A stretch of 64,000 nt of DNA, from contig NC_053121.1 in the NCBI RefSeq assembly GCF_010015445.1, forward strand, positions 31,671,434-31,735,433, written 5' to 3'. Each line of letters opens with the position of its first letter. Positions within the stretch are counted from its first letter, which is position 1. The notes below the pieces were generated by a model. The model ran no database searches and was not told where the DNA came from. It saw only the letters and a list, made by a program, of their open reading frames with translations. Position numbers and translations under genes: made by a program. Of this stretch, positions 1-12,362 are shown one piece after another. The stretch comes from Perca fluviatilis (lineage: Eukaryota > Chordata > Actinopteri > Perciformes > Percidae).

Positions 1-3000
1 CAAATGAAGTCCAGAACTGACGGTTAGTCATCAATCGCTGAATTCTCTGTCCGTCCTCTCATGCAAGGCCTGCATGCTTCTTTTTCATTGGATGTGTGTG
101 CTATTGTTAAAATTTCATATCAATACAAATGAAACCTGTAAATGGCACTAAATAATTAACATTTCACTTCTGGGCGGATAAAATAAAAGTTATTAGTTTT
201 ATGAACGCAGTTGCTGTTGCAGGGCACACTTTACTCTTTACTTGGCCTTGTAGTCTTTTAGAAGGAAGCGAGTGGCTCACAGTCTCCCTCTGTAAACAGA
301 CGACGCTGAGTCATTCTGTCGGAAAAGTGGCCAATTCATTTTCACCTATTTCTCAGCTCTCAACCCATCACGCGAACCCAACACATTGCTGACGTCAAGA
401 AGGGATTTGCTCGCCTCCCTTGAATATTCTTTCACAGTGGCCAGGTCCCAGGTGTCTTGTAGGTCTAAAAGCCATGCGAACAGGAAACCACAGAAGTAAG
501 CTACCAACTACCGCCCCTCCCTTTACTCCAAAAGCCCTGGAAGACTGTAGCGTGGTGAGACTCAAGGCCAACAATGTGCCCACGACCCATGTTCACATCC
601 TTTCTGGAAGTGCTGCCTTTCCCCAGTCCCTTGCAATATTTCGGGGCGGAAAAAGCCTCAGTTATACGAGGGCCGGCAGACCATTGTGTGTGGCTGTGAT
701 TCATGCAAAGCTGTATGAACAGTTAAGTAGTTACGGCGGCAGCCAGAGCCAACGTATTCCCTGAAGGTTCAGTTAAATGACCAGTAGTTAATATTTGGCT
801 TTATTCTGGGATGGATACTAGTAGAAGGAAAAACAATATAAATTTAAATAAACATTGGAGGAAATTGCAGATGTTACATAACCAGTTTAGAAAAAAGCTA
901 CCATAACTATTTGTAATATTACACATACATGAGTTTGCTGTTCAAGCCAACTTTGTGCCTTAAATTGTTGACATTAACTTATTTGGTAAATATTAACAGG
1001 GTTTTAATAATAACTGTAGCAACCAATGCAAGGATGAAGCTCTAATGAGTCTTGAAATGCTGCTATTGATTGGTGATTTATCTGAGATCAATGATTAGCC
1101 TCCAATGACTTTAAATAATCATTAGCTTGTATTCAAGATGTCAATAAATGAGAGGCTGTTGTTCTTGTTTCATTTTAAGTGTTGGTTGGGTTCTCTTGGG
1201 CCACTACATCCGTTATTATGTTTTATGTCTTGCTTTCATTGAAAAAGTGCACAAACACAATAGTATCCTTCAGACACACAGATTATACCCAACAATAGCG
1301 ACTTGGCACCACGTCACAACTGCTACAAGTCTATAGTCAGGCTGAGGATTCCAGCTAATTTCATATCCAACTCTTGACAGTTTAATCATCCTTTTAGTTA
1401 CAACCTCCTCGTTCATTTACATAGATCATATAATGCATGAGGGGATTAGATAATTCCTTGCAGAACCTCTTCCATATTAATAGCAACATTCACAACGTTA
1501 TGGCACTTGCATTAATTTGTGTGGGCAATGACATTAGCCTCGATTGCCTTGCATTTCGGGCCAATTCGCCGGGGCAGTCGACTGGATCGGCAGCCCCACT
1601 CCCCACCCTCTCTCACCCCTCCCCTCAGCACCTAATGAAAAAGACATCAGCAGGCGTGGAGAAGGTCGCCCGTCCCGTTGGCGGTGACCTCGCCGTGTCT
1701 CTGTTCTCCCTCTGACAGGTTTTGATGCGTCAGGGGTGGCTGGTTTCCCGGCCAGGCAGTGGGGATGGGCAGGACGGACCTTTCTTACAGCATCACTTCA
1801 CTCGCAGCCTGAGGCGACAACTCTCCTTTCCTCCATTCTCCCCCATTCTTACCTGCACCTCACCCTCCCTTCTCACTCTCCGCACCCTTGCCTCAATTAC
1901 AATAATTACAATAATAACCTTTATATGTGCAATAAGAGACAGAACAAAATAATCAGTTAAAGCCCAGAGATGAGGTAAATGAGGACTAAATGTAATGTTT
2001 GAAATAATGAATTACACAGGAAACAAATAGATACTGTATTCTTCAACTATCCAAAATGTAGCCCCCTCTGAACGCAATAAGAAAATGGATATTTTCTGGT
2101 AGATTTTGTTTTTCATGAGCCCCACCAAGATTACCTATGTAAAAATACAATATTCCACCTGTTTGTAACTGAAAACTAAGATCAAGGTTTTGGGCAAACA
2201 CATAAGAACATTTTTTATTCCAAATTCCTTGTTATTTTTGGTCTCCTCCAAATTCTTTTTATTTATCTTTTCTTGGGCATGTTTTTTCCACAACTCTTTT
2301 TATGTTGCTAGCAGTTTCTTTACAGACTTGAATCCTCCTGAAGCCACTGATTAAAATCAGATCCTCTCGTCCAACATATGACTTTGTGACAGAATTGATA
2401 TCCACACAATACATGACCAATACATGCTTGGTCTTGAGGTGCATTTAGATTGAATCAATCCATTCTTGTTTGTATTAATTGTGTTAATTCGACCACTGTT
2501 GTGATTTTGGCCCCAACGTTCATCCGCTCAAAACAGACAGCTAGCTATAACTAGCTTCTGACTGATCTCAAAACACACCAGGCACTTCCATTCTTTCTCT
2601 TATGTCTCAGACTTTCTCACCTTTTCTTATTTTCACTCACAAATTTATAGCTAAAGTTGAAAAATCATAACTACCAAAACACGTGTCTTCAGCTTAATTT
2701 CGCAGCAAATTCCCATCCAATAGCATCTTAGCTTGACTTTATATGCAGTTACATCACATCTAAAATTCTCTTCATGTTCAGCCTGACACACCATAACAGT
2801 TGTCTTTATCCTAAACCTCAGACAGACCAAGACATCCCCGCCTGAGGATCTCTATAGGTACAGCCCGGCTTGTAAAGCATTACTAAATTTGATATGTAGC
2901 TCGGAGCTAGACCCGTCACTGTCACATCCAGAGTTGAAGTCCATCACCTTGCTTGGAGAGCAAGGTGACGATGGCTCCCCGGGTCCCCACCAGGTGTTCC

Positions 3001-3182
3001 TGTGTCCCCTTAATGAAACACAAAGGGCAGTCGGTTGAGACGGAAAGAGCCAAATTGAATCAGGGCCTCTCCTTTTGTGAGCTGCATTAACAACTCAATT
3101 AAATGCCAGCAAGCATCTGCTGCTATGCCAGTCTGGCATGAATACCTTACTGACTCTATCGTTCTCTCGTTGTTCACACAAT

Positions 3183-3185
<3 letters not shown>
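1..3185. other. Intergenic, no gene recognised
   Basis: Short frames only. The part at about 1430-1720 has mixed composition with CATTAATTTG and ATTAGATAATTC strings and looks like a candidate regulatory element. Nothing else stands out. Confidence 0.6.

Positions 3186-3238
<53 letters not shown>
3186..3238. repeat. (AG)n microsatellite
   Basis: An uninterrupted AG run of about 26 units. It produces a meaningless serine-leucine frame on the other strand. Confidence 0.97.
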
Positions 3239-3241
<3 letters not shown>

Positions 3242-3870
3242 GGAGAAAGAGGATAATGTGCAAGTACTCTAATCCTTCTCACTGACATTCTTATTAATCC
3301 TCAAGGTGAGATGTGTAAGGCAAACATTCATAGATAGCAAGATACTTTAGAATACTTTAAAACTGTAGTTAGGTTAATTGATTTATAAACCACTTTTGAG
3401 TTTAACAAGTTCGAAATACATGAGGAAAAAAACCACAAGACAAAATAAAATAATGTAAATTAGAAAATAATACTTAAAAAAAAAATCTGCAAGTAGCTGT
3501 ATAATAGTAATACATTAGCAATAAGATATCAAAAGCTTATTATAAAGCATCAGGGTCAAATTATAGGCAATTTAACACTGATTTAACAGGTCTAGCACCT
3601 TATAACACCAAATATGCTGTAATCTGTTGTTAGGAAGCATCTTTCACAACCTCCTAAAGCAACATTAAAGCTCTGTATGTAACATGACTGGAGGTTGTGC
3701 TGAGACAGAGAGAGGGGAACACAAGGGAGAGGATGGGAGGAGAGAGGAGAGAGTGGGAGGAAGGAGAGACTGCTCATCCCAGTCTGGGAGTTCATCCATC
3801 ATTGGAATCAGTGTGTGCTGTAATTACTGTGTCAAATAGATGGGATGATGCCTGGGAGGAACGTGCGAGC

Positions 3871-3873
<3 letters not shown>

Positions 3874-3945
<72 letters not shown>

Positions 3946-3978
3946 CGTGCGTGGATGCGTGCGTGTTTGTGTGTGCGT
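3874..3978. repeat. (GT)n microsatellite with GCGT tail
   Basis: About 34 perfect GT units to 3942, then imperfect GCGT repeats to about 3978. Cysteine-valine frames across it are artefacts. Confidence 0.97.
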
Positions 3979-4528
3979 ATACTGGGCTACATGCACTGAG
4001 GATGTCTGCATGTGTATGAGAGATGTCTCATGGACACCTTATCTTCATAATCACCCCCCCACATACACACACCAAACCGCTCCCTCCTCCACTGTCATCT
4101 GTCATCCATAGCCGGGGCTGTCAACTGGCGCTGTCATGCATTGCCAACATTGGGCCGTCAGGAGAGGGAAGTCTTAACTCTTTCAGCGGTGGAGCCCTTT
4201 GAGGATTCAGAAGGATGCAGCTATTTAAGGAATTTGCAGCATAAAGGATGGATGATTCAACTGAAACATGGGAAGCATGGATAATGTGGAGTGTTGGTGG
4301 TGCTCACGGTTTTTTCTACGGTTGTCTTTTGGTGTTCTTGATGTGCGCTATGGCAGACGTTACGTCATAATACAGAGAATATTAGAGTTTGATTGATGTG
4401 GGATTTTGAAACGCTAATGAAATAACTGATATTTTGTTTTTTAAATAGGAACATAAATGTGCGGCACTGAAAGCCAAACTTAAGAAGATTTTTTAAGTTA
4501 GCAGCCTTTTAACATGGTGTGACATGTA

Positions 4529-5259
4529 CGGCGCTGCTCATGAGTATAGGAACCCCTGCTAAAGTTGACTAAAAAGAGGAATAAAAAATCATCTTTCAGA
4601 AATTGATCTTAATGCCTAAATTGAAAAAATTACGAAAATCCAACCTTTGAGAATAGCAATTTTCTTTGTGAATGAATAATGCAGATTTCTATTTTTAAAG
4701 GCCAGTTATTTCATGGATCCAGGATACTATGCATCCTAATAAAGTTCCCTTGGCCTTTGGAATTAAAATAGCCCCACATCATCAAATACCCTTCACCTTA
4801 CCTAGAGATTGGCATGGGGTACTTTCTACAAGATCATCTCTCAATGCAAATCAAACCAGCTATTAGGCTAACTAAAATAAAAACATGCCAATCTCTAGGT
4901 ATGGTTAAGGGTATGTGATGATGTGGGGCTATTTTAATTCCAAAGGCCAAGGGAACTTTATCAGGATGCATAGTATCCTGGATCCATGAAATAACTGGCC
5001 TTTAAAAATAAAAATCTGCCTGCCTCTATGGGAATTTAACATAGGGGTGTCTATACTTTTGCCCCCTGTATTTTAAGGAAGAACATTTATTTATTTACGA
5101 AACATTATTCATTCACAAAGAAAATGGTGTTCTCAATGGTTGGATTTTTCCAATTTTTTTCTATTAAGGGAATAATAAAATCAATTTCCAAAAGATGATT
5201 TTTTTACTCCTCTTTTTAGTCAACTGTAGCAGGCGTTCCAATACTCATGAGCTGCACTG
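4529..5259. mobile_element. Fold-back element with Tc1/mariner-like ends and TA flanks
   Basis: The left end CTGCTCATGAGTATAGGAAC pairs with the right end GTTCCAATACTCATGAGCTG. The two arms, about 290 and 360 bases, are imperfect inverted copies around a loop of about 67 bases (4818-4884). The innermost stem pairs CTAGAGATTGGCATG with CATGCCAATCTCTAG. TA dinucleotides flank it at 4527-4528 and 5260-5261, as expected for Tc1/mariner transposition. No transposase is encoded. Roughly 85 bases in the right arm (5018-5105) have no partner on the left. Confidence 0.85.
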
Positions 5260-5261
5260 TA

Positions 5262-7589
5262 TACCAGTGATTCCCAACAAGGGGTACTTATGGTACTTCT
5301 GCAGTTTGCTGAGGGAAGTGGGGAGACTGTGTAGTAACACACAATTTTAATAGAAAATAAATCCTCATTACAGTCATTTGTAACACCTGAACACCATATG
5401 TTGAGAGTGCGGGCTAGTTAGCAAGCAAGCAGAAAGGTTGATACAATTAACCAAAAGTTATGGATAAAAACTTAAAATAAATACCTTAATGTAATGGAAA
5501 AATGGTGGAAATAAATGATGGTGTGAATGAAGGGGTTGAGTCCATGTAACAAGGTGTTAAGGGTATATCTGACAACATTTTTGGGATCCACTGTATATCA
5601 TTTTGATTCTAATAACTTGCCACCAATAGCTTTTATGCTCTTATAAAAGCTTTATACTTATATGTCTCTGCATTTCCCATGTTTGTCATTGACTTAGTTA
5701 TAGTTATAGTTATCCTGTGTACCAACCTCATACTGTTTTGAAAAATGCTTTGGTAAAATTATTCAGTAAATGTATTTTTCTGCCACTGAGTACAATAGTG
5801 TATTTAGAAGCAGAATACACTACATCAGTTTAATTTACAAACTCAATTTCACTTTAAAAATCACCCTAAAAGAACAAGCTAATAACGATTGCTCCTCTCT
5901 CCAAACTGTGCACAGTGGGAATGGGAGGGTGGGTGAGATAGGGGTGGATGTACATCTTTCTTGTGCTTGTGTCCTGTCCTCTCGCTTGAGAAGTTATCTG
6001 AAAAATGGGGAGCGTGTCCATAAGCCATATGGCTCGGCGAGAGCAGCGACGAGGAGAGCAGCGGAGCACGTAAAGAGGTGGAAATGGTGTTAGCCGCTTG
6101 GCTGCTCAATGTTGGCAATCAAAGTCCTGGTGAACCGGTGAAAGATGTAAGCGGCGGAGAGTATCATGAGTCTGGTCACTCTATTTGGCAACGCGACAGG
6201 CCCGTCCTGATGGTGGAACAGTTTGATCTGTTAAGCGTACGGACTTTCCAACTGATTTCCGATGAGGCAACTCAGTTGACAAGGCGAGAAATATCCACCT
6301 TAACAAGTCATTTACTTTAGTGTCCTTTTCTGTTAAGACAAATGCTAAAATTAGTCAGTAATATAAAATGATTTGCCAGATTTGTATCAATGAATAAAGT
6401 GAAATTAACAAAAAAAACTGATACTTGAACTTGTCTTGAATGTGGGTGATTGGGTTTCTCAACCTATACAAAACACATATTGTACATTTTCAATAAATTA
6501 TGAATTCACTTAAAGTTGACTCTAAATATATAATGAATGAATCTAAACAGCAGGTCATTACACCTCTTCAACACAAAGAAATCTCATGACAGGTACAGGT
6601 AAACAAGCATGCTTTAGATAAACCAACAGCAGATGCCACACACTGCTGCCATGTCCTTGAGCAAGGCAGTGCTCCAGTACGTTAAAGGAGGCTCTTGTGC
6701 TGCCAGTGAAAACGACTATAATTAATTATATGGGTTCTGTGTGACTTCAGCTCCTTGCTTGTTTCTAATTTGTGAAAGATGAACAGCTCCAGGCGAAATT
6801 CATAGGAACTCATAATGTTGGCAGAATTAATTGACAGATCTCAGCTCGACTGCCGACGTCTCAACACAGCCTTCCCTTTTCCCTTTAATGGCAGCGCTGC
6901 TACTCTCAGGGGCTATTAGGGAAATGTAACATTTGGTGCCATATGCTTGCAGGTTGTTTGGGAATAGTGAAGTGGCCATATCATGACATGCTGTAGCTTA
7001 CATTTTGCCAGTTAATTACCATCATGACATCAAAACTGGAAGCAAACTGCAGATGGCGCGCGGGTAAAAAGCTCTAAGGGAGGGAGGGAGGCTTCAGGGG
7101 AAGATCATTAAAAGATGGAGTTTTCATTATGAAAGGTGAGGTGACTCTGGCTTACTGAATGAGTTGCAAATCTTCCCGCTTATTTTAAATTGGTGGCTGT
7201 CATTCACTGTCAACTTGATGAATTAAGATTAAATGGCATGCTAGCTGTTAGTTAGCAAGTTATGGCTTACTGATTTTCTGCCCAGTTGTATGTTTGAAAA
7301 CAAGTTACATTTTATGTAACTGAATATAAGTATGTTGTCCTTTATGGCAATCATTGGTTAGCCAAAGTCCTGATGTCCAGAGTAACTACTGTTCCATTAT
7401 CTTCTGTAACTAAATGTAATCTCACATTAAGGGTTTCCATCACCGATCTCTCTGAAAAAATTATGTTTTGTTGGGTTTATTATCCATATTGTAAGAAAAA
7501 CTTGTATATACTACAGCACTTGGTATTAGACCTTGAACCCTCTGTGATTAAAACATTCAAACCATGTTTAATTTGTTAGCATTTGTTAT
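5262..7589. other. Intergenic, no gene recognised
   Basis: The first bases after the fold-back element (CAGTGATTCCCAACAAGGGG at 5265) resemble a lone hAT-type terminus. About 6700-7180 has homeodomain-like cores (AGAATTAATTGACAG, CAGTTAATTACC) and no repeat signature. Confidence 0.55.
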
Positions 7590-7990
7590 TATTAAATATT
7601 GTATAAATTGCCAGAAATTTGGTACAGATGGTGGTGTTCCCTGACTTTCCCTGTTGCACCGACCAGCAGGTCAAAGTTTTCACTTATCCTGTAAAATATC
7701 CATGCAGCTTTGATTTGGATTGTCAGAAATTGGTGTATCAATATTCTTGGTTTCCCGAGAATGTATCCTAAAAACCTTGGTGATCCCCTGCTCTTTCGTC
7801 TAGCGCCACCATTAGGTTGACATTTTATGGTTTTGATTGAAATGTTCCACCAACTATTGGATGCATTGCCATTAAATTTGGTACAGACATTCATGTTCTG
7901 ACTTTTTGTCTAGTGTCAAGTTTGATTCATCCAACAATAAGCAAATGTTAGCATGCTAACTAAACTAAGATGTTATAGCATTTAGCATTA
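7590..7990. mobile_element. Probable interspersed fish repeat
   Basis: The near-duplicate phrases AAATTTGGTACAGATGGTGG (7615) and AAATTTGGTACAGACATTCA (7875), followed by AAATGTTAGCATGCTAACTA, resemble a common fish repeat that ends in GTTAGCATGCTAAC-type strings (recalled). The type is not known to me and the borders are approximate. Confidence 0.5.
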
Positions 7991-8078
7991 GATGCTCTTG
8001 TCTGGCAGAAGGCTTAAACCAGAAAGATCCAGTTTCACTTTGGCTCTCTATAGAACAAACTTGAGTGATATTCTACTT

Positions 8079-8552
8079 TAGCCTGGCTCCGCCCTCCTAT
8101 GAACTTCCGCTCAATTTTCATTTTCCTTCAGTACTCCATCTGGGTTTGCGGTATATTCTTGGGTTTTCTCCGGCCAAATATTTGGTGGTCCAATCAGCAA
8201 ACAGAGGGAGTGGCTGAGAACGATGATGTTGAGGTCATGACGTGCGCAAGTTTGAGTTATTGTTCCGTAATGGCGGCGGAGAAAGACGCGATCCTTTGTG
8301 GCAACGCTGATGAATATCCAGAAGTTATAGCCCGAGCAAGAACAATCTTTGCTGAGTTTTGTTGGTGGCCATGATGTTGTGGCCCTCCTCCCCACGGGGT
8401 TCGCGAACAGTTTCATTTTCCAGCTCGCTCCGTTAGTGGTGAAGGAGTTGGCTAAGGGTAACGCTAGCGTTGCTGAGCCGATAGTTGTTGTCGTCTCCCC
8501 TCTTGTTAGCCTGGTCCTACCAGACAGTATGTAGGAGGGCGGAGACAGGCTA
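8079..8552. mobile_element. TIR transposon carrying a RecQ-helicase-like gene fragment
   Basis: TAGCCTGGCTCCGCCCTCCT at 8079-8098 (extending to 8100) is matched by the inverted copy at 8531-8552, 22 bp with two mismatches. Between them lie a CCAAT motif (8190-8194), an ATGACGT motif (8237-8243), an ATG and helicase-like coding remnants. No transposase is present, so the element is nonautonomous. The superfamily is not resolved because no convincing target duplication is visible. Confidence 0.75.
8270..8534 (+). pseudogene. RecQ-like DNA helicase fragment inside a transposon, broken
   Basis: A first frame from the ATG at 8270 reads MAAEKDAILCGNADEYPEV and stops at 8374. An overlapping frame from 8349 reads DVVALLPTGFANSFIFQLAP and later PIVVVVSPLVSLVL, then stops at 8534. 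These resemble RecQ-family motif I (Walker A, normally TGFGKS) and motif Ia (VVSPLxSL). In this copy the Walker A lysine and the glycine before it are replaced (TGFANS), so it could not bind ATP normally. It holds only the first helicase motifs. It is unlikely to be a host gene because it sits between terminal inverted repeats; whether it was captured from a host gene or belongs to the autonomous parent is unknown. Confidence 0.65.
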
Positions 8553-8690
8553 CCAGAGTGGCTCTGGGCAGATCCAGTAGTTTTAAACTTCAACAGAGTA
8601 CCCACCTTCAAGGAAGTTAACACTTGTCAATGGAGAGTGGCCAGACTCTCTGTACAAATGAAATGTACGAGAGTCTGATAGGACCAGACT
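8508..8690. mobile_element. Short inverted-repeat element overlapping the helicase-carrying transposon
   Basis: TAGCCTGGTCCTACCAGAC at 8508-8526 is matched by GTCTGATAGGACCAGACTA at 8672-8690. The unique part after 8553 (GTGGCTCTGGGCAGATCCAG onward) looks like a common fish MITE (recalled). The right TIR of the helicase element lies within this interval, so the two elements are nested or chimeric. Confidence 0.6.
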
Positions 8691-8833
8691 AATTCTAATT
8701 TACCAGAGCTAAATGTCTAACTACAACAATGCGGATAAAATCTACAGGTTTAGGTTTGATATATGTAATTCAAAAATAGAGCACAGAGCTATGGTTGTTA
8801 CATGTGGAGTGCAGTGCATGTGTGCACACAGGG

Positions 8834-8870
<37 letters not shown>

Positions 8871-10497
8871 TGCATTTAATATCCCCTGCGATGGAGAAAG
8901 CCAACGCTGGTCCAAAAAGCCCAAGGGCTATTTATAGTGGGCAGCAGGCTGAGTGGCAGACCTCCCTTAATCAGCACGCTAGTACGAGAGGTAATTTAAA
9001 GACGCCTCGCCGCTGACAAGAATTAAATTGTGTTTTGATTTTCTCATTAGCCTAATCTCAAGTGGGCCTCGTTATTGTGTAATTTTCCTGCCTTGACATG
9101 ACATCTTGTTTTGGGCGATGACAGCCGTATGCCACCGTTTTGGGGACAGGGGCAAGCGTGGCAGTGGTGGGGGTTGTTCCATGGTGACAGCTCGAAGTTA
9201 TTTGGTTGGCTGTTCCTTCTGGAACACCTCCCATCCCTTACCCCACAAACACACAGACTTTCAAATGCCACAAACACACAACCGCAACTGATGGGAGTCT
9301 AGTTGACGTTGATGGCTGCAGGGGGTGTTGAGGAGATCCAGACGTGTGGCCTGTGTGTGTTCAGTTGGCAAACGGTGTGCAAATGAATCTTTCAATGTCA
9401 CTGTGGCTGAAGGTTCATCATCTTTGCAGCCAAGATAATTCACTTGCCAATATGTACCTGTGTGTATCTGCAGTGCGTGCAGGTTGATGTGATGGTGGAG
9501 ACCTGCAGTCTGTGTCAACCTGTTTAATCTGATTTATTAGTACTAATTATTATCCATAATGGTCAGGAGAGTCATTCACCTCTTACATACCACCTCTCCT
9601 CTTAGATTTTCTTCCTACTTATCCTTTGTTTACCCTACATGACATGTCTTGGCTCACTGGAATATGTTATTATCAAGGTCTCATACTTTGTAATTGCTTG
9701 TAATTTGGGGATAAAAGCTTCTTCTAATTCTTCACTCAACAGGAATCAATCTGATTAATAGCATCAATGTTAATGCGATGTAAAACTGAAGTACTTCCTC
9801 CCAAGCCAGCATCTATTTTGGATACAAATATGTACATATATGTTCAAATATTTTGCTGCCCATATTTTAGGATAACCTAGAAAAAGTATGAATCCTCATT
9901 TCAAGTCACAAAAGGTGTAAAATAAATTCACCACTCATTTTATCATCATGTGACTTCATGCCAACCAAGTCCTCTTTTTCCAGCAGTAAAACCTGGAATT
10001 TTGACTTCACTGTAGCTATATTAAGAAAAAAAGCAAAAGTGGATATTTATGTTCCTTTGTTGGCGTTTCTGGACTTCTGTGTAATAAAGTATTAAAAAGC
10101 ACATTAAAGCATGACAGTCTGTGGACACACTGGGATTAAAATATTGACAACAGACTCTGTTTTCTAACCCTCCTGGCCATTTTTCATACAGTCTTGGCAG
10201 AATTCTGGCAGAGGTGATAAATCAAATCCTTTAGTATCCTGGATTCTTTTCTTGCCACAGGTTTCTTGTCGCCAGTCTTTAGCAAGCCAAATGTGAAAGC
10301 TGTGACCTCGCCGTTGACCTCTACACCTGTTGTGGTGAATCTCGCTCCTAGTCGAGATATTAGGCAAAGACAGGACATGAAGATGAAACTGCAGCAGTGA
10401 TGCTTGCGATATATAAGCATTAAAACCCTAAAACCCTATTTTTTTATTTATTGTGTCTGAATTTATAGTTTTAAACTATAGTGCATAATCAAAATAA
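8691..10497. other. Intergenic, no gene recognised
   Basis: One microsatellite and short unsupported frames. Nothing identifiable between the inverted-repeat element and the LINE fragment. Confidence 0.6.
8836..8869. repeat. (GT)n microsatellite
   Basis: A perfect run of about 17 GT units. Confidence 0.95.
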
Positions 10498-10946
10498 AAT
10501 GGTCTAGCCCCGGAGTATTTGTCTGAGATTTTAACCCTGCGTGAGCACAACCGGTCCTTGCGCTCCTCAAATCAACTGGTTTTAGAAGTCCCAGGGTCAA
10601 GGTAGAAACGGTGGGGTGATCAGGCTTTTCGGTTGCTGCCCTGAGGCTCTGGAACAAGTTACCCCCTGATATTCGGACGATTACAGATGTAGCTCCTTTT
10701 AGGTCTAAACTCAAAACCTATCTGTTTAGAATGGCTTTTAATATGTAGTAGTGGTGTGACAATTTCCCTCTCCTATTTCTATGTAACCTTTTCGGATTTT
10801 TACTGTTTTCTATGTTTCATTCTTTTTATTGTATGATGTGTGTTTTATTCTTGGTTTCTGATGTGAAGCACTTTGGATACCTGCTGGTTACTGTAAAGTG
10901 TTATGTAAATAAATGTTGATGATTGATTGATTGATTGATTGATTGA
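10498..10946 (+). mobile_element. 3' end of an L2-type non-LTR retrotransposon (LINE), inactive
   Basis: The first frame reads GLAPEYLSEILTLREHNRSL and RSSNQLVLEVPGSR before a stop. After a frameshift the same protein continues FSVAALRLWNKLPPDIR and FRSKLKTYLFRMAF, the conserved C-terminal tail of L2/CR1-like reverse-transcriptase proteins (family knowledge). A 3' region of about 200 bases follows and ends in (TGAT)n at 10915-10946, a typical L2 microsatellite tail. Nothing of the reverse-transcriptase core is present, so this is a 5'-truncated insertion broken by a stop and a frameshift. Confidence 0.85.
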
Positions 10947-12362
10947 CGAAAATAAAAGGTAAAAACAATAAAAACTATGGAATTATTTAATTGTTTGTAG
11001 ATTTTTTTTTGCTTCTGTTATAAATGAGGACATGTTGCTCCCATTCGAAGCATGTGGAGCATATTGTGACTGGCTAAATATATTAGTTCCTCTTGTTTTT
11101 TTTTTTGGAAAGTACAGTGAGTCATATAATGCCAATGAGTGAAGAATTATCTATTAACAGCATTTACATCCATTCCACTGGTTGTATTTTTCAAGACTTG
11201 TCCATCTCTGGGGATTTAAATTCAGTTTTTAGCGTCAAAATAACACAGTGAAAAACCCCTTCTCTTTTTCACACTTTCATACATCAAAGTCAAAGAAGGA
11301 AGCCTAGTCCGAACAGGTCACCACCATCAAAACGATTTATCAAAGTGAACAATGGTGTGACTTCATCGAACCAACCGATGCCACATTTGCTGTCATCGCC
11401 TCAGCCTTGGTTCCCACACCTCCACGAAGAGAAAGAAAAGAAAAATGAGTCCTTTGACACATTTTACAGAAAAAGTGAGCCAGGTTTACGGGAGTCCTCA
11501 TCCTTCTTTAAGCATATCCTGTTTGGGTGAGGAAGGGGGGGGGGGTCACGTACACTTTGACCCTTGTGAGCTCTCAGGATTCCTGTCAAGGCTTCCAACT
11601 GAATGGCAACAGTAGACATCCTTGTCTTGTGCCTCATTTTAAACTCATCCCAGCCTTGGATTACAGCATCACTTGTCTTATTTTTAGTTTGTATGGGAAA
11701 GGACGCCTCTTAAGTACACACAGCGAGGACAAAACATTTAATTGTAACCTAATTTATTACCAAAACATGGATCCTCTAATTCATTCTCTTGTTGATAAAT
11801 ATTCCAATGAAAGTAAGGCAAAACTATCATACTGTAAATTACCTGAAAACTTCTATTTCCATCATTTTGTCCATTTCACAGTTTCCAAGCATCCCTCTCT
11901 TGGTCTAACAGCTTTAATTTACATAAAAATGAGCCTGCCTCGTGCGAGTGATGCAACATCTGTGCTGATCAGAATTAATTGAAATCTGTAATGTTGTGCA
12001 GCAGTGCTAATTCGCCGTGTTACTAGCGGCATATCAAGAAGCATTGTGCTATTTAGGGATGTCTATTCACTCCCCCTGATTGAGCCATGAGCGAAACACT
12101 TAACTGCACTGCAGCAGTGATGGCTGCTTCCTTTGTTGGGTTTGTTAGCAACCATTACCACGACATGTATAAAATACTTAGACTCCATAATGTAGCCTGA
12201 CTACTTTGAGGAATTTTGTGGTTTACCTTGAAAATCCATTAAGGATAGAGTTAAAGACATACTTAATCCCCATTTGAAGATTGCAGTTTTGTTATTTTAT
12301 CCAACACATTTTTCCATCACTGTGTTTAGGATTGATGCCTTTGTCCATATGGTCACAATAAT
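10947..12362. other. Intergenic, no gene recognised
   Basis: AT-rich. A 151-codon frame at 11527-11982 has no recognisable domain and no splice or promoter context, so it is not called. Confidence 0.6.

Noticed and set aside
3010..3288. A 92-codon minus-strand frame
   Set aside because: It is produced by the (AG)n array read as serine-leucine.
3697..4111. Open frames of about 90-100 codons across the GT array
   Set aside because: Cysteine-valine repeats come from translating (GT)n. The same applies to frames at 8713-9016, 18821-19208, 19390-19721, 20248-20616, 30237-30603 and 48533-48829.
5264..5310. hAT terminus after the fold-back element
   Set aside because: Only one end resembling CAGTGGTTCCCAAC is seen; without a partner or duplication it is not called. 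The string at 33955-33975 is similar and treated the same way.
8111..8623. A 170-codon minus-strand frame, the longest near the helicase fragment
   Set aside because: It is antisense to the RecQ-like remnant and crosses both TIR elements; no domain is seen.
11527..11982. A 151-codon plus-strand frame
   Set aside because: Composition and content do not resemble a protein family; it starts in a G-run and has no supporting signals.
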